Below the pieces are notes generated by a model that made no database searches, was not told the DNA's origin, and was given only the letters and a program-made list of their open reading frames with translations. Positions 57,514 to 64,000 of a stretch of 64,000 nucleotides of DNA are shown piece by piece. The position numbers were made by a program, and so were the translations under genes. The stretch comes from Verrucomicrobiia bacterium (lineage in GTDB: Bacteria; Verrucomicrobiota; Verrucomicrobiia; Opitutales; Cerasicoccaceae), in the NCBI GenBank assembly GCA_030425485.1, contig JAUIAM010000006.1, positions 62,001 through 126,000 on the forward strand. The letters are read 5' to 3'. Positions within the stretch are counted from its first letter, which is position 1. Each line of letters opens with the position of its first letter.

Positions 57514-60032
57514 GCGCGGAAGAATCCATCGACGCCTTGCTCAAGCTGCCTGTGTTCGGGACGCCCGCAACGCAGCGTGAGAAGCAGTTTTTAGCTGCCA
57601 TGCAGGCTGCGCTTACGCATCACCTGGAGGCATGCCCTGCTTTTGCCCGCTATGCAGTGGGGCGGGGTACTGATGCGGGTAAAATGCCTATGCGTCTTGA
57701 GGACTTTCCCTACCTGCCGGTGCAGGCTTTTAAGGAAAATGCCGAGCTGCTGCGTTCGGTGGCCGAGAGCGAGGTGCGCTCGGTTCTGAAGAGTTCGGCC
57801 ACCCGTGGCGTGCCCAGCGTGGTGGCGGTGGACAAGGTTACGGCGAAGCGCCAGGTGCGAGCCCTGGCTGCTGTGCTGGAGGCGGTGTTCGGCGGCAAGC
57901 GGCGGCCGTTTATCGTGCTCGATGTGGACCCACAGGGCGCAGATCGTGCGGCGATGGGCGCACGCAACGCCGCGGTGCGGGGCTTTCTAAACCTGGCCAG
58001 TGAAGTGCGCTACGTGATGAAGGCCGACGCGAGCGGTGCGCTGGTGTTGGATGAAGGCTTGCTGGCTGAGGCCCTCGCGGCGGTCTCTGAGTCCGCTGAG
58101 CCAGCGGTCATTTTTGGTTTTACCTACGTGCTCTATGCGCACGTGGTCGAGCCGCTGCTGGCCTCAGGTGGTCAGGTGGTGCTACCAGCGGGGTCGTTTG
58201 TGGCCCACATCGGGGGCTGGAAAAAGTTGGCCGACCGCGCAGTCGATTCGGCGAAATTCGGCGCGGATGTCAGCCGGGCCTTTGGAGTGGACGCAGCCCG
58301 AATCGTAGATTTTTACGGGTTTACCGAGCAAATGGGCATCACCTACCCGGATGCACCCGGCGGCGACAAGTGCTGCCCGGTTTTTGCCGAAGTCATCGTG
58401 CGCGACCCGGTGACGCACGCGCCCCTGCCTGATGGTGAGGAGGGCTTGCTGGAGTTTCTGACTCCGTTGCCGCACTCCTACCCGGGGATTGCCGTGTTGA
58501 CCGATGACATGGGCGTTGTGACCGGACGCGGGGAAGCTGACGGCTGGAGCGGTACGCGCTTTCGCGTGACCGGGCGGGCCAAGCGGGCCGAGGCGCGCGG
58601 CTGCGGTGACATCATGGGGGAAAAAGTGGCCCGACCTGCGAGTCTTGCGGCGCGGGTGATGCGTCCGGCAGGCCCGGGGGAGGCGCGACTGCTTTTTTCC
58701 GGCGAGGCCAACCACGTAGCTGGGCCGTGGCAGGCTCCGGTCGAGCTGGCAGACTTACCCAAGGTGGACAATTTATCGGCATTGGCGGGGCAGCTGCGTG
58801 AGGCGCGGGCCCGGCTGGATGCGTACTCGGTGGACGAGCTGGGGGCTTTGATTGGCGCGGCAGCTGCACGCTGGGGCGCGCCGGGATCGCCGCTGGCTGC
58901 GCTACGCCAGCAGGGCCTGCAGTTTCTGACTTCGTGGTGCCGCTCGGATGCGCTCCGGCGGACGGCAGACAACGCGCTGCATGGCGCACGGGGACATTTG
59001 GACGGGTTTCGTCCGGTGGGCGGAAGTGCACGGACAATGCTTCTGGCGCGCCCGCGCGGGTTGGTCTGCCATTGGCTTTCGGGAAATGTGCCGCTGCTGG
59101 CCATGCTGACGCTGGCCCAGTCGATCCTGAGCCGTAACGCGAATTTACTCAAAGCAGCGAGCCAGTTCACGCGTACGCTGCCCCTACTGCTGGATGCTTT
59201 CCGCGGGCTGGAGGTGAAGACTCCGGCCGGGCGCGTGCTGCGGGGTGACGACGTGCTGGCCAGCATCGCCGTGGTGTATTTTAGCCGTGATGACGAGGCC
59301 TCGGCGCTGGCCATGTCGAGCGAGGCGGATGTGCGCCTGGCCTGGGGTGGTCGCGAGGCGATGGAAAGCATTTTGGCGCTGCCGCGAACGCTGGGCTGTG
59401 AAGACATCCTGTTTGGGCCCAAGCTGTCCATGATGGTGGTGGGGCGTGAGGCATTGGCCGAGGGCCGGGCCCGGCAAAAGCTCGTCCGCGGTGCGGCCAC
59501 GGACGCATCGGTCTTTGACCAGTACGCCTGCGCTTCGCCGCACACGATTTTCGTCGAGCGTGGTGGCGAGTGGAGCCCGGAGGCCTTCGCGGAACAACTC
59601 GCGCTTGAAATGGAAAAGGCGCTGGCCCGTATCCCCAAAGAGCCGGAAGACCCGGCTGCCGCAGCCCAGATCAAGGCCCTGCGCCTGCGGGCGGAGCTGG
59701 TCGGGCGCGTGTGGCACTCCGACGACGGCGCGTGGACGGTGATTTATGATGAAACCAGCGGCGGGCTGGCCCCGCCCTCGTATTCGCGCACGATTACGGT
59801 AAAACCCGTCGAGGACGCCTTTGCCGTGCTGCCGCTGGTCAGCGCGGACATCCAGACGGTCGGCTTGGCCCTGAGCGGGGAGCGGCGGCTGGAGTTTGCC
59901 CGTCAGGCGGCTCTGCGCGGTGCGGAGCGATTTCCCGACGTGGGGCGCATGACCTTCTTCGATTCGCCCTGGGACGGCCTCTTTCCGATGGAGCGCATGG
60001 TCAAGTGGGTCACCCTTGGCGGCCCGGTCTAG
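57510..60032 (+). CDS. LuxE acyl-protein synthetase fused to LuxC acyl-CoA reductase
   Basis: 840 residues. The N-terminal domain about 1-370 is LuxE-like (FPYLPVQAFKENAEL, KSSATRGVPSVVAVDK, DFYGFTEQMGITYP) and ends with AEARGCGDIMGEK, whose Cys365 falls where LuxE has its acyl-acceptor Cys. The C-terminal domain about 430-840 is LuxC-like (CHWLSGNVPLLAMLTLAQSI, LKAASQFTRTLP, DQYACASPHTIFVE with catalytic Cys674). In lux systems the two proteins form a complex that turns fatty acid into aldehyde; here they are one chain, with ACP, a ligase and Fe-ADH just upstream. LuxA/LuxB are absent, so bioluminescence is unlikely. The product probably decorates or anchors a glycan (inference). Confidence 0.88.
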   Translation: MSAEESIDALLKLPVFGTPATQREKQFLAAMQAALTHHLEACPAFARYAVGRGTDAGKMPMRLEDFPYLPVQAFKENAELLRSVAESEVRSVLKSSATRGVPSVVAVDKVTAKRQVRALAAVLEAVFGGKRRPFIVLDVDPQGADRAAMGARNAAVRGFLNLASEVRYVMKADASGALVLDEGLLAEALAAVSESAEPAVIFGFTYVLYAHVVEPLLASGGQVVLPAGSFVAHIGGWKKLADRAVDSAKFGADVSRAFGVDAARIVDFYGFTEQMGITYPDAPGGDKCCPVFAEVIVRDPVTHAPLPDGEEGLLEFLTPLPHSYPGIAVLTDDMGVVTGRGEADGWSGTRFRVTGRAKRAEARGCGDIMGEKVARPASLAARVMRPAGPGEARLLFSGEANHVAGPWQAPVELADLPKVDNLSALAGQLREARARLDAYSVDELGALIGAAAARWGAPGSPLAALRQQGLQFLTSWCRSDALRRTADNALHGARGHLDGFRPVGGSARTMLLARPRGLVCHWLSGNVPLLAMLTLAQSILSRNANLLKAASQFTRTLPLLLDAFRGLEVKTPAGRVLRGDDVLASIAVVYFSRDDEASALAMSSEADVRLAWGGREAMESILALPRTLGCEDILFGPKLSMMVVGREALAEGRARQKLVRGAATDASVFDQYACASPHTIFVERGGEWSPEAFAEQLALEMEKALARIPKEPEDPAAAAQIKALRLRAELVGRVWHSDDGAWTVIYDETSGGLAPPSYSRTITVKPVEDAFAVLPLVSADIQTVGLALSGERRLEFARQAALRGAERFPDVGRMTFFDSPWDGLFPMERMVKWVTLGGPV

Positions 60033-60063
60033 GAGCGGTCTGGACGCATTCGAGATGCGAATA

Positions 60064-60259
60064 CTTCACCGCAAAGGCGCAAAGCGGTGTGTTTTTTTTG
60101 TGAAAAGACTGTGCGGCTGCTGCGCTTTTGGTGGAAAAATTGATTTAACCACAGAGGAGGGCACAAAGGACACAGAGCTCTTTTGAGGGGGAGGTGTGCA
60201 GCGACTCAACCATGCGCATTCTTAGAAAGAGTGAGTCCGCATCTGTGAAATCTGCGGAC
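60064..60259. repeat. CGCAAAG-type and CCGCA-type intergenic repeats between LuxE-LuxC and epsI
   Basis: Within the 260-base gap between convergent genes: CTTCACCGCAAAGGCGCAAAG (60064-60084), TTTAACCACAGAGGAGGGC ... GGACACAGAG (60144-60177), and a 7-bp hairpin GTCCGCA/TGCGGAC (60235-60241 with 60253-60259). Imperfect members of the same repeat families as at 13.9, 15.0 and 16.1 kb. No gene seen. Confidence 0.6.
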
Positions 60260-60292
60260 ATATAGCATTTCTTAAACCGCTCTCACTTGCTC

Positions 60293-61006
60293 CTAGGAGC
60301 TGCTGGCCTGATTCTGGGCGATGTCCTCTGCGGTGGGGGCGGCGAGAGTGAGGGCGGTCAGCTCGGAGAGGAGCTGGCGCATGCCGGGGTCGGTCTTAAA
60401 GATGTCGTAGAAGGGCTTGTTGCTGGAGAGGCGGACGAAGAACTGCTCCTGCATTTGGTCGAGGCCGTAGGTGAAGACGGTCTTGATCGGGTCGAGGCGG
60501 TCGAACTGACCGGCCTTGACGCGGTTGACGTAGAGTGTGTCGCCGACGGTGTGCCAGTAGTAGACGTGCTTGATATCGCCCGAGCCGGGCATTCTAAAAG
60601 AGCGGAATTCGGCAGGGTGGAGCGGGGTGCCCTCGCTGGTCAACTGCACGGAAAATTCCTTGTCCTTGAGTTCGGCGCCGTTGCGGACCCAGCAGACATC
60701 GGGCGTGTGGGACTGGACTTCGCGCACGGGCATTTGTTTGGGCTTCCAGTAGCCGACGTAGACATCGACCTCGCGGTCACCCTGACGGTAGACGCGGTGG
60801 ATGGCTTCCTCGTAGTTGAGGATCTCGCCCTCGTAGTCGGTAAACTCGAGCTCCTCGCTCTCCCAGCCGGGCAGGTCAGCGGAAATGGCCGTATCCAGCG
60901 AAGCGGCGAAGTGCTGTTCGGGGTTGTAGAAAATCTCCTGGCGAACGAAGACGCCGAAGAGGCCCAGGCAGATCAGGGAGGCAAAGGTGAGGAGGGCAAT
61001 TTTCAT
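60293..61006 (-). CDS. epsI: Exosortase-associated EpsI protein (DUF3485)
   Basis: 237 residues; N-terminal membrane anchor or signal (LLTFASLICLGLFGVFV). The key block SHTPDVCWVRNGAEL matches the EpsI His-Cys motif (usually SHxPExCxxxxGW), and the surrounding VDVYVGYWKPKQ fits too. EpsI accompanies exosortase, sometimes fused to it, in PEP-CTERM and exopolysaccharide systems. No exosortase gene is in the window. Opposite in direction to the big cluster. Confidence 0.87.
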   Translation of the reverse strand: MKIALLTFASLICLGLFGVFVRQEIFYNPEQHFAASLDTAISADLPGWESEELEFTDYEGEILNYEEAIHRVYRQGDREVDVYVGYWKPKQMPVREVQSHTPDVCWVRNGAELKDKEFSVQLTSEGTPLHPAEFRSFRMPGSGDIKHVYYWHTVGDTLYVNRVKAGQFDRLDPIKTVFTYGLDQMQEQFFVRLSSNKPFYDIFKTDPGMRQLLSELTALTLAAPTAEDIAQNQASSS

Positions 61007-61089
61007 GACTGAGCAAATTGTGGCTGTAAGAGACGTGACAGGTGTTATAAGTTAAGGTTCATTCAAAAGTTTTCAAGCGCTGTATTCCC

Positions 61090-62220
61090 ATGTCCTCCGA
61101 GCGTATCTATCTCTCTCCGCCCGCCATGTCGGCTGCCGATTTGTCCGCGTTGACGGAGGCTTTCCAAAGCAATTGGATTGCTCCGGTGGGCCCTGCGCTG
61201 GATGCTTTTGAGGCCGAAATCTGCCGCCGGACGGGGGCTCGGCACGCGGTGGGACTTTCCTCGGGGACGGCTGCGCTGCACCTGGCTCTGCTTGAGGTGG
61301 GGGTAAAGCCCGGCGACACCGTTTTTTGCTCCACGCTGAGCTTTGCCGCCTCGGCCAACGCCATCTGCTACTGCGGCGCGAAGCCGGTCTTTATCGATTC
61401 GGAGCGTGAGAGCTGGAATATGGACCCGGCGGTGCTGGAGCAGGCTCTGCGGGCTGCTGCCGAGCGCGGGAAGCTGCCCGCTGCGGTGGAGGTCGTGCAG
61501 GCCTATGGACAGTGCGCGGATATGGAGGCGATCGAAGCCCTTTGCGCGCAGTACGGGGTGCCTTTGGTCGAGGATGCAGCCGAGGCGCTGGGGGCCAGCT
61601 ACCGGGGGCGCTCAGCTGGGACTTTCGGTGCGGCGGGTGTCTTTTCTTTTAATGGCAACAAGCTCATTACGACCTCGGGCGGGGGCATGCTGGTTACGGA
61701 GGACTCCGAACTGGCGCGGCGGGTGCGTTACCTCTCAACTCAGGCGCGGGAACCGGGCCGGGAGTACGTGCACCACGAAGTCGGCTACAACTACCGCTTG
61801 AGTAATCTGCTGGCCGCGGTGGGGCACTCCCAGCTTCTACAGCTGGATGAGAAGATTGCCCGTCGGCGTGAGATTTTTGCTGGTTATGTTGAGGCATTGA
61901 GCGACCTGCCCGGGGTGAGTTTTATGCCTGAGGCGGCGCATGGGATGTGTACGCGCTGGCTTACGTCACTGCTTGTTGACAAAGATAAATCCGGTGTGGA
62001 TCGCGATGCGGTGCTCGATGCCCTGGAGGCGGACAACATCGAGGCGCGTCCGCTCTGGCGCCCGCTGCACACGCAACCATGCTTCGCCGACTGCGAAGTA
62101 TTCAGCACGGGGGTGGCCGACGCGCTTTTTGCCCAGGGGGTGAGCCTGCCCAGTTCGGGTAACTTGACCGAGGCGCAGCAGGCGCGGGTCGTGGCCGCGA
62201 TTCGAGGGGTTTTTCGCTAG
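61090..62220 (+). CDS. pglE: PglE-like DegT/DnrJ/EryC1 aminotransferase
   Basis: PLP enzyme transferring an amino group from glutamate to a UDP-4-keto-sugar. 376 residues: YLSPPAMSAADLSALTEAF, GLSSGTAALHLAL, STLSFAASANAICY, LVEDAAEALGASY, and the PLP lysine in FSFNGNKLITTSGGGMLV (Lys191), a match to PglE-type enzymes. Divergent from epsI by 83 bases. Its TAG stop is part of the CTAG target of the miniature element that follows. Confidence 0.88.
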   Translation: MSSERIYLSPPAMSAADLSALTEAFQSNWIAPVGPALDAFEAEICRRTGARHAVGLSSGTAALHLALLEVGVKPGDTVFCSTLSFAASANAICYCGAKPVFIDSERESWNMDPAVLEQALRAAAERGKLPAAVEVVQAYGQCADMEAIEALCAQYGVPLVEDAAEALGASYRGRSAGTFGAAGVFSFNGNKLITTSGGGMLVTEDSELARRVRYLSTQAREPGREYVHHEVGYNYRLSNLLAAVGHSQLLQLDEKIARRREIFAGYVEALSDLPGVSFMPEAAHGMCTRWLTSLLVDKDKSGVDRDAVLDALEADNIEARPLWRPLHTQPCFADCEVFSTGVADALFAQGVSLPSSGNLTEAQQARVVAAIRGVFR

Positions 62221-62380
62221 TGTCGTGTTAGCTTAGGTCGTGTCTAAACGATTTCACCGCAAAGGCGCAAAGACGCAGAGAGCTTCAGGTTCAATCTTAC
62301 CCCCTGGCAATGCCCTCTGCTCTTTTGTGCTTTTTGTGGCCATCTGCATTTTATAATGAATTTGGCTCACGGTAAACTAG
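62217..62380. mobile_element. Miniature inverted-repeat element, copy 2, with CTAG target duplication
   Basis: A 156-bp body (62221-62376) between CTAG at 62217-62220 and 62377-62380. Relative to the 14.1-kb copy it is inverted. Its left end TGTCGTGTTAGCTTAGG matches copy 1's right end read inward, and its right end read inward, TTTACCGTGAGCCAAATTC, matches copy 1's left end. The interior is a CGCAAAGGCGCAAAGACGC palindrome arm with CTCTGCTCTTTTGTGC opposite. No coding capacity. The flanking CTAGs supply the TAG stops of both convergent neighbours. Confidence 0.87.
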
Positions 62381-63519
62381 AAGCGATAGGGGAAGGTGCC
62401 ACCGGTGGAGAGCAGGCCGCGGTGTCGCGGCTTCTTGCGCACAGCGCGGATCTTCGCCCAGGAGAGGTAGCGCATGCGAAAAACGACAAAGCCCACGTAC
62501 ACGGTCGCCAGCACGAGGATGAGCGCGCCCAGGAGATTGCCTGATACGCTCAGGATGACTGCCAGCGCACCCAACACGATATTAATGGAGTAGAGGCGCA
62601 GTACGGTAATGCGTTGTCCGCCACCAAAGGTTTTTCCCATGCGGTGGTGCATGTGGTCCTTGTCCGGGTAGAACATCGGACGGCCTTTGAGCTGGCGACG
62701 CGTCATGGACAAGAGGGTGTCAAAGACGGGGAGTCCCACGGCCATGATGGGAATCATGAACGTGAACGCATTGGGCCCGACGGAGGTGGTCTTGAGCGAG
62801 TAGCAGGCGATGACATAGCCCAGAAACAGGCTGCCGGTGTCCCCCATGAAGATTTTTGCCGGGTGCCAATTCAGGATGAGAAAGCCCAGAATCACGCCCA
62901 CCATGCAGTAGACGAGGACGACCTCCAATTGAAGCCCGAGCATGAAGTAGCAGATGGTCAGGCTGATGAGCGAGATGAGAAAGGTGCCCCCGGCCAGACC
63001 GTCCATGCCGTCGATGAGGTTCATGGCGTTGATGACCCCGATAATCCAGAGGAAAGTAATGGGGATGGAAAGCAGGTCGGTGTAGCCGCGCAGCACACCG
63101 AAATCAAACTCCATGCGGTATCCGGCCAGAATAATGTAGACGGCGATCAGGGACTGGACGACGAGCTTTTGGCGGAAGCTAATGCCCTTGAAATCATCGA
63201 CCAATCCGGTCACTGCGATGACGATGCCTCCGGTAATGAAGTAGTTGTTGGGTAAGGCGAGGTACTCCTTACAGCAAGGAAACAGGCTGCGGATAAGCGA
63301 AAAGTACAGCAAGCTGGCCATCAACCCGGCAAAGATTCCCAAACCGCCGATGCGGGGGATGGGTTTGACGTGAATCTTGCGGTGGTCGGGCTTGTCGATT
63401 AGGCCCAGGCTTTCGGCGTAGTTGCTGATGATTTTGATCGCCGCCCATGTCGTAACCAGAGCGACGAGGAGTCCGCCGATCAGGATGAGCAGGAATTGCG
63501 TGTAGTCCGTTATCTGCAT
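62377..63519 (-). CDS. wecA: WecA/TagO-like undecaprenyl-phosphate sugar-1-phosphate transferase
   Basis: Polytopic transferase starting a glycan by moving GlcNAc-1-P (or a related sugar) to undecaprenyl phosphate. 380 residues with about eleven helices. Motifs: DKPDHRKIHVKPIPRIGGL, GLVDDFKGIS (Asp pair), NAMNLIDGMDGLAGG, FMGDTGSLFLGY and KDHMHHRM. C-terminal basic tail. A different enzyme class from PglC at 53427, so this region carries two types of initiating enzyme. Could also serve another glycan such as a rhamnan or O-antigen. Confidence 0.92.
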   Translation of the reverse strand: MQITDYTQFLLILIGGLLVALVTTWAAIKIISNYAESLGLIDKPDHRKIHVKPIPRIGGLGIFAGLMASLLYFSLIRSLFPCCKEYLALPNNYFITGGIVIAVTGLVDDFKGISFRQKLVVQSLIAVYIILAGYRMEFDFGVLRGYTDLLSIPITFLWIIGVINAMNLIDGMDGLAGGTFLISLISLTICYFMLGLQLEVVLVYCMVGVILGFLILNWHPAKIFMGDTGSLFLGYVIACYSLKTTSVGPNAFTFMIPIMAVGLPVFDTLLSMTRRQLKGRPMFYPDKDHMHHRMGKTFGGGQRITVLRLYSINIVLGALAVILSVSGNLLGALILVLATVYVGFVVFRMRYLSWAKIRAVRKKPRHRGLLSTGGTFPYRF

Positions 63520-63680
63520 GGCAGCGTGGGTAGTAGAAGGGCGGTGTTAGCGCATGAGACAGGTCTGGTCAACACCCGATAGCAATGGGCTTGCGGAGCT
63601 TTGGACTTGTTTCAGCGCGCGAAAACGCTATGAGTGAGGGCTTTTTCGCTACCTGTTTACCGATTACTACCTGCTGAACC

Positions 63681-64000
63681 ATGGTCAAACAAACAAACCG
63701 AGAAGGGCTGATCTATGCCGCACTGATGATGTTCCTGTGTGTGGCGGGTTTATACTTCGCCTATGAAATTCGGTGGGAATTTAAGCTGGAAGAGCACGCA
63801 CAGAAGCAGCGCTTCGAGGTCATGCTCTGGCTGATTCCACTTGAGATCGTTGTTCTCTATGCCTTCGGCCAATTTCAGGTAGCTGCCGCGCGTTTTCGCG
63901 GTTATGATTTTTTTCAACTGGCCTCTGCCCTCGGGCTGACCACCGTTTTCCTCTTTTACCTCTGGTATGTTTTTGGCGGCCGGGACTGCCCTTCGCGCGG
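63681..64000 (+). CDS. N-terminus of a probable PglF/CapD-type membrane dehydratase, cut by window edge
   Basis: About 106 codons from ATG 63681 (MVKQTNREGLIYAALMM), open to the edge. Three hydrophobic segments are visible: about 10-26, 48-63 (LWLIPLEIVVLYAFGQ) and 82-99 (LGLTTVFLFYLWYVFGG). The LIPLEIVVLYAFGQFQ block resembles the second helix of the four-helix anchor of PglF/CapD/WbpM 4,6-dehydratases. A UDP-GlcNAc 4,6-dehydratase would supply PglE and PglD. The catalytic part is outside the window, so this call is tentative. Confidence 0.5.
   Translation, partial: MVKQTNREGLIYAALMMFLCVAGLYFAYEIRWEFKLEEHAQKQRFEVMLWLIPLEIVVLYAFGQFQVAAARFRGYDFFQLASALGLTTVFLFYLWYVFGGRDCPSR

Noticed and set aside
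57510-60032. Bioluminescence operon
   Set aside because: LuxE and LuxC domains are present but no luciferase luxA/luxB; the context is polysaccharide synthesis.
60287-61012. Plus-strand open frame covering epsI
   Set aside because: Mirror of a high-GC gene; the minus-strand product has a signal anchor and the EpsI His-Cys motif, the plus-strand product has no recognisable features.

Overview
The window looks like a chromosomal segment of a Verrucomicrobiota bacterium, most likely an Opitutae/Puniceicoccales-type marine lineage. This is inferred from two PEP-CTERM proteins plus EpsI (exosortase sorting), a GbsR/MarR-type regulator heading a very large polysaccharide locus, Gram-negative Kdo/heptose genes, menaquinone genes, frequent genes without a clear Shine-Dalgarno, and dispersed 'CGCAAAG' intergenic palindromes. 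No rRNA, tRNA, CRISPR, integrase or transposase gene was seen.

Region 1 (1-12.4 kb) is mostly metabolic: a divergent adenylosuccinate synthetase (cut by the left edge), a secreted multidomain glycanase with three CBM2 domains followed by GH18 and GH9 domains, PEP carboxylase, IMP dehydrogenase, an overlapping menC-menE pair and a small membrane protein.

Region 2 (12.4-20.2 kb) is a patchwork of envelope genes: a WcaF-like acetyltransferase, kdsB, a PEP-CTERM protein, GDP-L-fucose synthase, PolX, an EmrE-like exporter, a WaaE-like glycosyltransferase and a YoaK-like membrane protein. They are separated by intergenic palindromes. One stretch holds the decayed tail of a second GDP-fucose synthase interrupted by a 138-bp non-autonomous element with CTAG target duplication. 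A second copy of the same element sits at 62.2 kb.

Region 3 (20.3-60.0 kb) is about 40 kb of co-directional genes for a surface polysaccharide. It encodes precursor supply (UDP-glucose dehydrogenase, UDP-glucuronate epimerase, heptose and Kdo enzymes, dTDP-glucose dehydratase, a TviB/WbpA-like dehydrogenase, a MurA-MurB pair), one Wzx flippase, two Wzy/ligase-type membrane proteins, six glycosyltransferases, an ATP-grasp TupA-like ligase, a PAPS sulfotransferase, an O-acyltransferase and a DUF4838 secreted glycanase-like protein. Two trypsin-like proteins (one PEP-CTERM) and an HU-like DNA-binding protein lie inside it. The part from about 31.3 to 45 kb is visibly more AT-rich than the flanks, suggesting a transferred serotype-like core. 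The cluster ends with pglC-pglD and an acyl-reduction module: acyl carrier protein, AMP-forming ligase, iron alcohol dehydrogenase and a LuxE-LuxC fusion.

Region 4 (60-64 kb) holds epsI, a PglE-like aminotransferase, a WecA-like initiating transferase and the start of a probable PglF/CapD-type dehydratase. With PglC and PglD, these would make and load a diNAc-bacillosamine-type sugar. The most unusual items are the LuxE-LuxC/ACP/ligase/ADH module, the MurA-MurB pair embedded in a glycan locus, the GH18-GH9 fusion and the two copies of the CTAG-targeting miniature element.
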